In this document: one piece after another, positions 1-10,400 of the stretch
Layout of the letters: each line of letters starts with the position of its first letter
How positions within the stretch are numbered: position 1 is the first letter of the stretch
NCBI GenBank assembly: GCA_964459305.1
Contig: CAYWNA010000019.1
Span: forward strand, 27,159-91,158
Length of the DNA: 64,000 nt
Direction: 5' to 3'
Source of the DNA: CAYWNA01 sp964459305
GTDB lineage: Bacteria > Planctomycetota > Planctomycetia > Pirellulales > Pirellulaceae
The notes under the pieces: generated by a model
What the model was told of the DNA's origin: nothing
What the model saw: only the letters and a program-made list of their open reading frames with translations
Database searches by the model: none
Made by a program: the position numbers and the translations under genes

Positions 1-1
1 G

Positions 2-88
2 TTCCGGTTGAATCCCGTTCACCGGGAATACGTGGACAATTACCTGAAACCGAAGGTCGCTCAGATCAAGGGCTGGAATTTCTCCTAG
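2..88 (+). CDS. C-terminal end of an unidentified protein (5' end outside window)
   Basis: Frame 2 is open from the window edge to a TAG at 86..88 and reads as 28 residues ending in KVAQIKGWNFS. The mixed, hydrophilic composition and the clean stop just before a repeat-containing spacer suggest the tail of a real protein. There is too little sequence to assign a family. It would be convergent with the kinase-FGE gene that ends at 461. Confidence 0.45.
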   Translation, partial: FRLNPVHREYVDNYLKPKVAQIKGWNFS

Positions 89-460
89 AACGTGTCTTGA
101 ATCCCCTGGAGCTTGAGATTCGGGAGGGCGAAGCTCCCGCTGAGCCGCCTTTTGGCGGTGGATTGACGGCTCGGCTGGAGCCTCGCCCTCCCACAATCCC
201 AATTTCAAAACACATTTTTGGCGACTTGGCAGCGAGGATAATGGAACCGGCCAGCCCGTGATCCTGTGTGGTTGATCGCCCGCGGTCGTGTGAATACCGC
301 ACAGTCGAACTGGCTTTCCTTGGGTCGAACCAAATAGCTAGCCCCGCAACTGGGCCAGCCGCTGGAAAGCTACGGAAGGCCCTCCGCCGCGATCCCCCCA
401 CTACGGCTAATGTGCGTTTCGTGAGCGGCTTTGTACGAGCCGCAGAGAATTGCACAGGGT
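89..460. other. Intergenic spacer between convergent genes
   Basis: This spacer of about 370 bases holds one large imperfect palindrome (122..192) and no convincing gene. The open frames that cross it on both strands are low-complexity, Arg/Pro/Gly-rich readings typical of non-coding GC-rich DNA. No DGR template repeat or reverse transcriptase is seen next to the FGE domain end. Confidence 0.6.
122..192. repeat. Imperfect inverted repeat with nested CCGCC-TTTT-GGCGG hairpin
   Basis: The left arm 122..147 (starting GGGAGGGCGAAGCTCCC) pairs with the right arm 167..192 with three mismatches over 26 bases. A small hairpin, CCGCC at 145..149 and GGCGG at 154..158 around a TTTT loop, is nested in the middle. 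It lies between two convergent genes, so it may end transcription in both directions, but its length and imperfect symmetry look more like a dispersed palindromic element. Confidence 0.75.
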
Positions 461-3400
461 CTACTGCCCTGAGCGGCCCAACGGAACCGCGGCAACGCGG
501 AAACCAAGGCAGTTCCACCGGGTCTGCGGTTCGACCCAGTTCCGGGTCGCCGCCCGGCAGCCTCTGGGGGCGTTGCCCCAGCAGCCACCGCGGACCACGC
601 GGTACGTACCCTCGAGCGGACCGCAGAAATTGGACACCGACTCCCCTGGGTACTCCCCGTACCAGTCTGCGCACCACTCCCACACGTTGCCGCCCATATC
701 GAAGCTTCCCTCCGGTGTCACGTCCAGTGGGAACATGCCAACTGGCGTCGGATGGCCAATGTTGCGGTCAAAGTTCGTACGATATTTGCCTGGCTTTTCT
801 TCACCCCACGGATACGTGCGTCTTTCGGTTCCTCGTGCCGCACCTTCCCATTCGGATTCCGTTGGTAGCCGCTGTCTTGACCAGCGGCAGTAGGCTACTG
901 CTTCCCACCAACTTACAGAAAAAACAGGGCGGGATGGGAATTCGACCTGCCGTTCCCAGTCCCCCGGTTCCCAAAACATGCCGAACCCGCCGTCCTGCCA
1001 CCACCGTTCATCTTTGTACCCTTCTTCATCGATGAAGTGTTTGTACTGCCCCACCGTCAGCGGATAGCCAGCGATGCGATAGGCGTCCAAGTGAACTCTG
1101 TGAACCGGTGCTTCCATTTCGTCATTTGCCAGTGTGTCATAGTTCGGCTTCCGTTTGTCTTTCGACTGAGCTCCTATTGAGAATTCGCCTGCAGGAATGG
1201 TTGCCCAGTAGTCGTCGCGAGTGAAATCAATCCGTGGGTCGCCGGCTTGTCCTAGGGCGTCGCCAGCCGCGACCCGTTCTTCTACCGAAACGCCGCGGAA
1301 ACGCTCGCGGTCGAAGACAGCCATCACCGCATCCAGCAACTCGTGATACCCTGGATCGGATACCTTGTACTTGAGTGGTTCGAGGTTTCGGAGGATGTTG
1401 CCGATAAGGCCGGCGCAACGAGCTTGTGCGGCGAGATCGGGCGACTGGCCTATCGTGTCCAGCACTTTGCCAATCAGCCAATTCACTTTGGCCTTGGCCT
1501 GCTCGTGCAGAACTTCGGCCAGCAACAGCAATGTCTCCCTCCAGTCGGGCAGGTAGATCCTACCAGGATCGGAAAACAGAAGCTTCGTCTGCTCCGCATC
1601 CGGCCGACTGGCGATCGCCTTGGCCGCCAGGAACTCCTGGAAGGTGAGATGCCAGAAAGCGACGTCGTTGCCGCGACCCACGATAATGCCGCTGTCGACT
1701 TCTTCTTCATCGAGGAAACGCTCGCTCTGTGCGATCGTGTTCTTGTCGACCGTCCCGCCACCGACTTCCCCTGCAAGCCTTTCAGCCGCCCATCGTTTGG
1801 GAACCTGTGTCTTGCGGCCTTCGGGATCGTCCTGCATCACCAATGCCAATTCCTGCAACAGAACAACCGTATCGTCTGCAGTCGCTCGACCCGGGCGCTG
1901 TTCGCGTGATCGTGACAGCCATGTGATGATCGAGTCGTACAAATCCGCTCTCTGCTCCGGCAGACGACGTTCGTTCCAATGCATCACAGCGAGGGCCGTC
2001 AACATTATCGGATTGCGGGCAATGCGGCGAATTTCGACCCGCCCTTGGACTGCCGACAACAGTTCATCGCAATGTGCTTGAGCGACCCCTTGGCTCGCGG
2101 AGTAGACCGCTTCGCACCAGCGTGACAGAAAGGTCTCGACGGATTGGTCGGACAACGGATCGATGCGGGCATAGGCAAAGTCTGGCAGTACTACCTCGCC
2201 CGTGTAGGCGCCCGGCCTGCTTGTGACGACGAAGCGGCACCCGATGTACGCGGTGGTGACGTTTTCGATCAGTCGAGACAAACGTTCGCGGAGTGACCGA
2301 TCGGGTGCTTCGTCCAGGCCGTCCAGCAGTACGGTACACCGGCCGCCTTCCAGTTGTTGCCGGAAAAAGTCGGCATCCAATCCCCAAGAGTTGGCCTCGC
2401 TGGCGGCTCCCAGGTAGTGAGGCAGCCAGGCAGGAGCATTATCTCCGGCCGGGGGCACCGTCCCGTGGGTGTCACGTAGGAGATGTTGAGCCAAGTCACC
2501 GATGCGGACGAAGATCGGAAAAAACCGGTCATCGACTCCCAGACGCTTTTTGGCAGCCCCAGCCACTTCCCCCAATTGCGTCTGGCACAAGGCATGTGCG
2601 GCACTGCGAAGGAACGTTGTCTTACCACCTCCCGGATCTCCCACAACGACCAAACGGTCATTGTGAAGCGCCTCGTGCAGCGGCACAGCCCGCTGTTCGA
2701 AAAAAACGAATACATTGTTCTCGTCGTCAGAACGCGGTGATACACCGGTTGTGGTCAGCGTAATGAACAATTCCTCGATGGGGAAACGGTTTACCCGGCC
2801 TGTGCCCACCTGCAAACCGCGAATGTCGATGTGGGCCGTACGCCTTCGAAGGTCCTCAAGGTAACGGTTGGGATCTCTGTGCGGCTCATCACCTAACAGG
2901 AAAGGCCTTAGATCGTCTGCCAGGTCCACCGCGCTGGAATAGCGATCCGCCACCCGCTTTGACAGGCACTTGAGACAGATCCTATCTAGCTCCGGGGGAA
3001 TCTCTGGGGCGACCTGCCGGGGCGGTCTAGGGTCGCGTTCCTTGATCTCGCCGAACAACTCGTCACTGTCTTCCCCTGAGAATGGCCGACGCCCTGTGAG
3101 CATCTCGTAAAGAATAACCCCCAGGCTCCAGATGTCGCTTCGTCCATCCAGCCGGTGCGTCTCCCCACGCACCTGCTCGGGCGACATGTAGGCTGGAGTG
3201 CCTGATCGTTCACCCCGAAAGCGACGCTGTATGCTCTCGTGGACGGCCAGCCCAAAGTCGGCAACATAAGGTCTCCCCTCATCATCTAGAAGAATATTGC
3301 TGGGCTTAAGGTCACGATGCACAAAACCTTTTCGGTGAGCAAAGGCCACTGCCTTGGCGATGGCTGCCATCAGTTCGGCGGCCCGTTTCGGCGTCAGCGG

Positions 3401-4081
3401 TTCTGACTTCATAAGGGTCCGCAGATCCTGGCCTTCGATGTACTGCTGTACGATGACGACGCGCTCGTCATCGCGAAAAACATCGTAAACGGTAACGATC
3501 CCCTGATACTCAAGTTGGGCCGCGGTGCGAGCTTCCTCGAGAAATCGCTCCAACTCCGCCTCTGAGGAGAACCGACCGGGACGAGGCACCTTCAGGGCGA
3601 CCAGACGGCTCAGCTCAGGGTCCTCGGTCAGATAGACCTCGCCAAAACTACCCCTGCCGAGGATTCGCTGCACCCGGTAGCGGCCGATAGCTTCGGGTAT
3701 GGGAGTCTCAGTTGTATCTCGCTGAACGTCGGTTGTTTCGGACAAGCTGTGCGAGACAGAGGCGTCGGTGTCTCCTTCCCTTTTCGTCTTGCGCGGTCGT
3801 TCGAGCAGTTCAAACGCCGCATCCACTTCACTGGCATCTTGCGGAAACCTCTCGTGGTACTCCTGAGCGTCCACCAAGTGACCGGCTGCCCTGCGCAAAT
3901 CCACTTCATTGGCGATCAGCTTTCGCAAAGCGGCGGAGCGACAGTCATCGGACACGCGAGCCAAATGATCTTCAATGCGCGGCATCTGTTCGTCTTGCCA
4001 AGCTCGTTCAAATTCGCTGCACAGCGAGTCGATCTCCGACGCCTGCGAAAACGACGATTTGGCTTCGCTGTTCTTCCTCAT
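461..4081 (-). CDS. Ser/Thr protein kinase - NACHT NTPase - FGE-like domain protein
   Basis: A 1206-residue protein if started at ATG 4081; an upstream TTG at 4204 adds only an unlikely Arg-rich leader. After an N-terminal planctomycete kinase leader (about 15-95) comes a complete Hanks-type kinase (about 135-395) with glycine loop GRGSFGEV, HRDLKPSN, DFG and SPE motifs. A NACHT-type P-loop NTPase follows (Walker A GDPGGGKTT near 481-489, Walker B LLDGLDE), then a helical stretch, then an FGE-sulfatase fold (about 975-1205) ending GGNVWEWC...RVVRGGCW...LGFRV. Only one Cys aligns with the two catalytic cysteines of true FGE, so this domain is more likely ligand-binding than catalytic. No transmembrane segment is apparent. 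The architecture resembles proposed NACHT conflict/signalling proteins. No ECF sigma partner is visible alongside. Confidence 0.9.
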   Translation of the reverse strand: MRKNSEAKSSFSQASEIDSLCSEFERAWQDEQMPRIEDHLARVSDDCRSAALRKLIANEVDLRRAAGHLVDAQEYHERFPQDASEVDAAFELLERPRKTKREGDTDASVSHSLSETTDVQRDTTETPIPEAIGRYRVQRILGRGSFGEVYLTEDPELSRLVALKVPRPGRFSSEAELERFLEEARTAAQLEYQGIVTVYDVFRDDERVVIVQQYIEGQDLRTLMKSEPLTPKRAAELMAAIAKAVAFAHRKGFVHRDLKPSNILLDDEGRPYVADFGLAVHESIQRRFRGERSGTPAYMSPEQVRGETHRLDGRSDIWSLGVILYEMLTGRRPFSGEDSDELFGEIKERDPRPPRQVAPEIPPELDRICLKCLSKRVADRYSSAVDLADDLRPFLLGDEPHRDPNRYLEDLRRRTAHIDIRGLQVGTGRVNRFPIEELFITLTTTGVSPRSDDENNVFVFFEQRAVPLHEALHNDRLVVVGDPGGGKTTFLRSAAHALCQTQLGEVAGAAKKRLGVDDRFFPIFVRIGDLAQHLLRDTHGTVPPAGDNAPAWLPHYLGAASEANSWGLDADFFRQQLEGGRCTVLLDGLDEAPDRSLRERLSRLIENVTTAYIGCRFVVTSRPGAYTGEVVLPDFAYARIDPLSDQSVETFLSRWCEAVYSASQGVAQAHCDELLSAVQGRVEIRRIARNPIMLTALAVMHWNERRLPEQRADLYDSIITWLSRSREQRPGRATADDTVVLLQELALVMQDDPEGRKTQVPKRWAAERLAGEVGGGTVDKNTIAQSERFLDEEEVDSGIIVGRGNDVAFWHLTFQEFLAAKAIASRPDAEQTKLLFSDPGRIYLPDWRETLLLLAEVLHEQAKAKVNWLIGKVLDTIGQSPDLAAQARCAGLIGNILRNLEPLKYKVSDPGYHELLDAVMAVFDRERFRGVSVEERVAAGDALGQAGDPRIDFTRDDYWATIPAGEFSIGAQSKDKRKPNYDTLANDEMEAPVHRVHLDAYRIAGYPLTVGQYKHFIDEEGYKDERWWQDGGFGMFWEPGDWERQVEFPSRPVFSVSWWEAVAYCRWSRQRLPTESEWEGAARGTERRTYPWGEEKPGKYRTNFDRNIGHPTPVGMFPLDVTPEGSFDMGGNVWEWCADWYGEYPGESVSNFCGPLEGTYRVVRGGCWGNAPRGCRAATRNWVEPQTRWNCLGFRVAAVPLGRSGQ

Positions 4082-4845
4082 CACTGAAATTCCCGTCCCA
4101 GATCTGTCGGACCAGGCCTGATCGCCGTTCCACAGTACATAGGCCGGTTTCTGACCAACTGAGCGATTCCTGGTTGCCGCAGCTCTCCATCTTGGCCGCG
4201 GCAATTCGCGGAGTCAACCGTCTGAAGAATTCACACCGGCACTTGGTGTCGAACGAACGAGCGGCGGCTCGCTTCGAGTCGCGTTCCCTAGCAGGTCTAT
4301 TTGGTTCCCGCGTTCGGCAGGGTCTCACCAACAGCGCACGGTCAGTTGCTACTCGACCAACCCGTCAAGGACTCGTCCCAATCGGTATTCCTCCTCGACA
4401 ATTCGCCTCTTCATCGCCGTACCTGCGGATGAGTTGACGACACTTTCCCGTAAATCCTCCCGGCCGAGCGGCCAAATCGCCGAGTTGGAATTCTGGTCGG
4501 AGAGGATGCCGTGCGGAACCGCTGTCGTTCGCGACTCGCTCACATAGAAGGGAGACAACTTGTGTGAGGCCTAGCGGTCATGACCGCTAGGCTAAATCGC
4601 GTGATGGCTTGAATCTTCCTCGTGTGAAGTCTCTCTGGAAGGCTCGCTCACATTCTGCAATGCCGCCATCAACGAAAAGAAACACCTGAGTAGTACATCG
4701 GCATCGAGACCGTAGGGGGCAGATCTTTCAAACTTTGCCATTTGCGGTTTGTGTGAATGTAAATACGCGTGAAGTCGTCGCACGCAGAGTTTGGGGCCGC
4801 CGAAAGGTGCAGGCAGTTCTGGACCACGACGTGGTTGATGTCACT
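4082..4845. other. Long intergenic spacer upstream of the kinase gene
   Basis: About 760 bases without a supportable gene. Short open frames on both strands have no recognisable motifs or ribosome binding sites. The only clear structure is a perfect 24-base palindrome at 4569..4592. The kinase promoter must lie in this region or further upstream, but I see no convincing -35/-10 pair. Confidence 0.5.
4569..4592. repeat. Perfect 24-base palindrome
   Basis: The sequence is perfectly self-complementary with no loop; the half-site is GCCTAGCGGTCA. It lies about 250 bases beyond the end of the fucosidase gene and about 490 bases upstream of the kinase start. A loopless palindrome is not a standard terminator. 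It could be a short member of the local palindromic repeat population or a dimeric protein binding site. Confidence 0.8.
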
Positions 4846-6246
4846 TCACCCGACGTGGTACACCGCAAGGTTCCGGATCAATGGCGTGGCGACGGAATCG
4901 GCCACAGTCAGCCTGACCGCGGCGACTTCGATTGGAGGGAACTGCTGAATTCGCTTGTGGCCAATCGAAATGCCGTCGCAGAGTTTTCGCCAAGTCTCGC
5001 CGGGGATCCGCCCTTGGACGGTGTAAGACCGCACGCGCTCGCCACCGGTGATGTCTTCCATGATGACAACATGATCGATCTTCTGAGGATTGGGCAATTC
5101 GAGCGTTAGTTGTTCTCCTGTCCCATTCGTTTCGGCAACGGGCTGCGCGAAGCGGCGACGGATCTCGGCGCCGAATTCAGCGCATCGCTTGAAATCCGGC
5201 TCGGGCAATAGACCGCTCGGGTCGGGTGTCAGGCCCAGTATCAAGTTGCAGTTGCGGCCGACCGACTGGTAGTAGAACCGCACGAGGCGATCGAGCGGTT
5301 CGATCTTGTGTTCTGTGTTGGCGTACCAGAACCAGTGATGGTTGCGCAGGACGGTATCGACCATGCCCGGGCTCCAGAGTTTGCCGTCCGGGTCGCCGTG
5401 CTCGAGCATTTTCCGCCAGCTCTTTCCGCGGCCTTTGTGCAGTCTCTCAGCAGTTTCCAGGTCCGGCATGGTCGCCCAGCACGGGTAGCCTGCGTAACCG
5501 GATTCGTTGCCGATCCAGCGATGTTCTCGGCGTTGGGGGCTGTGGTAGAAGACCATGTTCGGCTGATTCCGGTCGGCGATGGGCAGCAAGTCCGGCCCGC
5601 CGTCTGCAGGCGCAATATTGCCCGCGTCGAACCAGATCTGGACGAGTGGGCCGTAACGCGTGCAGAGCTCTTCGAACATCTTTTCGCACGTCCTGGCGAA
5701 CCGCGCCTGCCCGTCGCCGCCTTTGCCGTAATTGACCCGATACCGATTTGCCTTCCACCACGCATTACGGAAACAACTCATGTAGATGCCCGGCTTGAGA
5801 CCGGCTTTGCGGCAGGACTCGACGAAATCACCAACCACGTCGCCCTTGCCACCACGCCACGATGCCTCTCGGACGCCGTACGGGTACAAGTCGCTTTGCC
5901 ACTGCATGAAGCCGTTGAAATGTGTGGCGGTGAAGATGGCGTATCGGGCGCCCATGGCCTTGGCCGCTTCGACCCACTGGTCGGTGTCCAGCTTGGCGGG
6001 ATTGTAGATTTTCGGATCCCACGTTTGATGAATGGCGTTGTGATTGGTGCGCCCGCCTTCGGCGAACAGCGGCATGTCGAAGTGGAAGATCGCACCGACT
6101 TCGCAGTCCTGCCAAACCACTTGCCGCGGTAGGGGCACTGGCAACTGCGCCACCTCGTCTCCGGCCATGACGCGAAGGGCACCGGGACCGCACAAAGCCG
6201 TGCTCGCCGCCGCGGCCAGCACCTCACGTCGCGACATTGAATTCAT
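4846..6246 (-). CDS. GH29-like alpha-L-fucosidase, exported
   Basis: ATG 6246 is preceded by GGGAG nine bases upstream and opens with a twin-arginine-like leader (SRREVLAAAAS), giving 466 residues. The body reads as an alpha-L-fucosidase: the GH29-type opening (WQDCEVGAIFHF, then DTDQWVEAAKAMGARYAIFTATHFNGF), GLKPGIYMSC, and LVQIWFDAGN, where the Asp sits at the family nucleophile position. A discoidin/CBM-like tail (LELPNPQKIDHVVIMEDI) follows. It would release terminal fucose from glycans outside the cytoplasm. It is the last gene of a minus-strand group with a MocA oxidoreductase (93-base gap) and a heme/FGE propeller protein. Exact linkage specificity cannot be read from sequence. Confidence 0.85.
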   Translation of the reverse strand: MNSMSRREVLAAAASTALCGPGALRVMAGDEVAQLPVPLPRQVVWQDCEVGAIFHFDMPLFAEGGRTNHNAIHQTWDPKIYNPAKLDTDQWVEAAKAMGARYAIFTATHFNGFMQWQSDLYPYGVREASWRGGKGDVVGDFVESCRKAGLKPGIYMSCFRNAWWKANRYRVNYGKGGDGQARFARTCEKMFEELCTRYGPLVQIWFDAGNIAPADGGPDLLPIADRNQPNMVFYHSPQRREHRWIGNESGYAGYPCWATMPDLETAERLHKGRGKSWRKMLEHGDPDGKLWSPGMVDTVLRNHHWFWYANTEHKIEPLDRLVRFYYQSVGRNCNLILGLTPDPSGLLPEPDFKRCAEFGAEIRRRFAQPVAETNGTGEQLTLELPNPQKIDHVVIMEDITGGERVRSYTVQGRIPGETWRKLCDGISIGHKRIQQFPPIEVAAVRLTVADSVATPLIRNLAVYHVG

Positions 6247-6339
6247 GATCGCTCCCGTTTGACGGAAAAGGGGATGATTCGCTGAACTGTAACACACATC
6301 GTAGGCACCCTTAACTCAACTTGAAAGCAACGTCATCGT

Positions 6340-7443
6340 TCAAACCTCGACTAATTCCCCATCCGATCGAGCAGAACGAAGACAAGCGTCCAACACTTTC
6401 TGAGTCTTGAGCGCAATCTCTCCCCAGTGGGGTTCCAGCTTCCCGGACAAAACCAACTCGGCGAAATCGCGGAACATGTTCGTCTCTTGTGCGTTCACGG
6501 CGCTGTTACTGGACTCACACGCCGTGATACGTCGCGTACGATCTTCCATCGTGAAATCGCAGCCGTCGATGTCGAATACGGCATTGGACACCTCGAACCC
6601 GAGTTCGTCGCCGTGGTAAGGAAGGACGAAATCGGATACGTGCAGGTATCCTCTCGTCCCGCTTACGTTCGCCCACTGCTGGTTTTCGGTCAGAAACGAA
6701 CAGAAGAAACTGGCCGATACGCCACTTGGGTAGAACAGCTCGGCGGAAAATTCCGTGGGGATGCTACCCGGGCTGTCTGGACTGCGATGTTCGGCGAGCA
6801 TTCGGCCGCACACTCTGCGGGGAAGCCGGTAGTCCATGGCCCACAACGCGAACCGGATCGTGTACCAGCCCAGGTCGCCAAGACAGCCAAGTGGTTCCAG
6901 ATCGGCGTTGGCGCGAATATTGCCTCGAAAAAACTCATCCGGAGCGCAGAAACTGAACTGGGATGTGATCCGTTTGATTCGTCCCACGCTTTCGCCATCT
7001 TCGAGCACCTCTCGCATCCGGGCGAAACGCTGACTGTGCATGAACATCACGCCATCCATGAACTGGACTTCGTTGCGACGGCACGCATCCAGGATTTCGG
7101 CCACGTCCCCCGCAGTCGTTCCGACCGGCTTTTCGCACAGCACGTGCTTTCCTGCCTCGGCCGCGCGGATCGCCCAGTCCTTGCGAACGCCGGTGGGCAA
7201 AGGAACGTAAACGGCATCCACGTCAGTTCGGGTCAACAGTTCGTCGTAGCTCCCACACACCTGGGGCGGATTTTCGAATGGGGTATCGGCCTGGCACTCT
7301 TGGACGAACTGTCGGCACCGTTCGAGATCTCTACTGGCGACGGCCGTCAGCGAACAGTTCGGAGCGTTTCGGATCGCTTTCCAGTTTTTGCGCGCGATCA
7401 TCGCCGTGCCCAGAATGCCCCATCGACAAACGCGTTCATTCAT
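6340..7443 (-). CDS. Gfo/Idh/MocA family NAD(P)-dependent oxidoreductase
   Basis: 367 residues from ATG 7443; the open frame continues upstream, but that part is in another gene's reverse shadow. An N-terminal Rossmann fold (WGILGTAMIARKN) is followed by the diagnostic EKPVGTTAGDV motif (Lys of the EKP catalytic motif) and an alpha/beta C-terminal domain with the GCLGDLGWYTIRFALWAM helix typical of this family. Members oxidise or reduce sugars and sugar derivatives; the substrate here is not predictable. There is no signal peptide, so it is likely cytoplasmic. It starts 46 bases after the preceding propeller/FGE gene ends and precedes the fucosidase, consistent with one carbohydrate-use transcription unit. 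Confidence 0.88.
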   Translation of the reverse strand: MNERVCRWGILGTAMIARKNWKAIRNAPNCSLTAVASRDLERCRQFVQECQADTPFENPPQVCGSYDELLTRTDVDAVYVPLPTGVRKDWAIRAAEAGKHVLCEKPVGTTAGDVAEILDACRRNEVQFMDGVMFMHSQRFARMREVLEDGESVGRIKRITSQFSFCAPDEFFRGNIRANADLEPLGCLGDLGWYTIRFALWAMDYRLPRRVCGRMLAEHRSPDSPGSIPTEFSAELFYPSGVSASFFCSFLTENQQWANVSGTRGYLHVSDFVLPYHGDELGFEVSNAVFDIDGCDFTMEDRTRRITACESSNSAVNAQETNMFRDFAELVLSGKLEPHWGEIALKTQKVLDACLRSARSDGELVEV

Positions 7444-7489
7444 TCTTTGTGACTCCAGCAGCACTTGCCCATCGGGCGTTGCCGACGGC

Positions 7490-10400
7490 CTAGCCGCCTT
7501 CTGCCTCGCACACCACCCGGAACCCCACGTTGTAGACCGGCTGGTAAGGCCGGTAGGACAATCGGAAGGCACCACGGGCGCGCTGCGGGCGGTCGCGCCA
7601 GGACCCGCCACGTACGACGCGGGCGCCGTCGGCGGTCGGATCGTTGCGGCCATCATCGGCGCGGTAGGGATACGGACGAAAGGCCGAGCGAGTCCATTCG
7701 GCCACGTTGCCATGCATGTCCAGCAGCCCCCATGCGTTCGGTTGGTAGGCGCCGCCTTTCTCTGAAATGAAACCGCCATCGTTGAAACGGTTGTCTTTGG
7801 GGATCCAGTCATCGTACTTGCTGGGATTGGGGTACGGCTCGCGATGCTTTTTGTAGGGATGGCAGACGAACTCGCTCAGTTTGGCATCGGCAAGGTTGGC
7901 GAACGGGGAGAAATCGGTGTCCTGGTTGCCATAGTAGAACGACGTGTCGGTGCCGGCTCGGCAAGCGTATTCCCATTGAGCCTCGGTGGGCAGCGTGAAA
8001 GGCTCGCTGGTCTGGTGGCTGAGCCAGTCGCAGAAGGCCATGGCGTGTTGCCAGGAGACGCGCACCACGGGCTGTTCGGGTCCGTTCACATAGAAACCAC
8101 GCACGCCAAACTGCATGGCGAATCTCGATTCCACCCGGCTGTCGTGTGAAGGGTCGAACAGATGGAACTGCTGGTTGGTTACCTCCAGCCGTCCCATCCA
8201 GAACGGTTTGTCGATCTTCACGCGCGTAAGTGGCCGCTCGTCGACGCGCCCATCGGCCGAGCCCATCACAAACTCGCCTGCCGGAACGAGCACCAAGTTC
8301 ATCCTCACGCCTTCGGCCAGCTCGATGGTCCGTTCGTGCGGGCCAAGGACCTGTTGCCGCCGCTTTGCCTCGGCCGCTTCAAAGGGCCAGCCGGGGCAAT
8401 CGACGTCCGCTGAGGCGTTAAGGGGCACAGGTTCGGGCATGACAAAATCGATTTTCGGTCGCGGTCCTGGATTCGCCTCCGACTCCGGGTCGCTGTCCAT
8501 GTTGGCGTACAGCTTGAGCAGTTCCCGGCGCCGCTGGGCCAAGTGCTTTACCCGATCGGCACCGGCAATTTCGGTCCATGTTCCGTGGTAGGGGGCGTTC
8601 AAATCAATCCAGGTGATCAGCCGGCCCCAAGACTCGGCATCGAGCTTGACGTTGTAGTGTCCCTTGGTCAGCACTTGCACAAGCTGCGTCGTATCGGCGT
8701 GATACTCCATGGGCATGAGCATGTGGTAATCGCTCTCCAGCCCGGGACGCCGCACGAAACGGTGTAGCGCAACGTATGAAGTCGAGAAATGCCCGGCGTC
8801 GTGAGCGCCGTAGTGATACACGCTGGTGTAGTCGGTGATTTGCTCTAGGCCGCGCAGATCGAACACCGGCTGGCCATCGTCGCCTGGAGTGCCGTTGTGG
8901 CAACCGACGCAGTACTTGTCCAGCACGGGCTGCACCTCGCGCTCGAAGTTAAACCCACGCGACGGGCCGTACCAGGGTTCGATCTCTGCAGGCGATCGAT
9001 TGGCGGCGAGAGACGACTTGGCGGGCGGCGAGCTGCTCTGACTTTCGTGGCATCCCACGCAGGATAGCACCTCACCCGGCATACCCGTAAACCAGCTTCG
9101 CATCAACTGGAGGGCCTTGCCGTCGGCATCCAACGGCTGCACAGCGATTGGCGTGTTGGCCGGAATGCGAAAGACAGCCGATCCATCGGACTCGACGGGG
9201 ACGGTGCCCACGATCCGCTTGATGTCCCACGGTCCTTCCATGCCCACGACCCCCTGCGGACCGCCCATGCCTGGGAACAGGTAGTGGTAGCTGATCAGTC
9301 GCAGCCTCTTGACCTCGCCGCGGGGAATGCCTTTCAGCCCATCGCCGGCGTAGATGTCGGAGAGAAAAACCACGGCGTCCTGGCGATCCAAATCCACCTT
9401 GGGCGGAATCGCGGGCGGCTTGGGCGTTGTACGAAAGGGCAGCGGTTCCAACAGCGCGTAGCCGGGCACTTGTTTGATCAGCAGCATGTTGTCGAAGATG
9501 TCGACCAGGTAAATACCCCACAGCGATTGGGCTGTTGGCTGGCAGGCCACCAGAAAATACTTTTCGCTCAGCGGATAGGGGTGCAGGAACTTGGGCCAGG
9601 ACCCATCCACCAGGTTGTCCACGATCAATGTCGACTCGTAGCGCGCGTCGGTGTCTGACTGGACCTCTCGGCCATGACCGGGAATCCGCTGCACGGCCCC
9701 GCCCGATTCGCGACGCCCGTGGCGAACGTCGAACAATACCATCTCGCCCATGCGCGGCACGCCGTGGTGCCCGCCCACGATGCCCACGAACATGCTTGGA
9801 TGGCGTGGGATCGGCCGGGCATAGAACAACGAATTGGGCCAATACGAATTGCTGCCGTAGAACTCCATCTGCTCGGTGCCGTCCGGGTTCATGGTGAACA
9901 GCACGCGGTCGTGGCTGTGAGGCGTATCGGTGTACTCCCAGCGCAGGTACATCACTCGCCCGTTTTCCTGCATGACGGGACACCAGTTGTGTTCCTGGTC
10001 GAAGCACAGTTGACGGATGGTGCCATCCGGGGCCATGCGATAGAAGTTGGCCACACGCGTGCTGCCGTTCACGCACGGCACTGCGGCCATGAAGGCAGTG
10101 GAGGAGAACATGATACCGCCGTCGGGCAGGTAGCACGCATCGTAGTTGTGCACGTCGGGCAGCGAGGGCGTCACTTGGCGCAGGCCGGTGCCATCGGCAT
10201 TGATTTCGAACACGTGCCACTTGTCGTGCTCGCCCACCGAAGAGAACAGCAGTCGGTCGGCATCAAAGTGCAGGTCCACGTCGCCGACAAAGTGCGGGCC
10301 ATCGGGCCGGTAGAACGTGGTCAACTCGCCTGAGGCGTCGACCGGCGACAGAACGTCGATCTCGTCGTCAAAACCGGTTGTGGGCAACACGCAGTTGCTC

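Noticed and set aside
461..900. FGE-like C-terminus as a diversity-generating retroelement target
   Set aside because: No template repeat or reverse transcriptase is seen in the 460 bases downstream, and the end lacks the Asn-rich variable pattern. The search is limited by the window edge.
5308..6132. 274-residue plus-strand frame over the fucosidase
   Set aside because: Antisense shadow; the minus-strand reading has clear GH29 motifs and a ribosome site.
9072..10220. 382-residue frame within the heme/FGE propeller gene
   Set aside because: Same strand but another frame, Arg/His-rich, no motifs; shadow.
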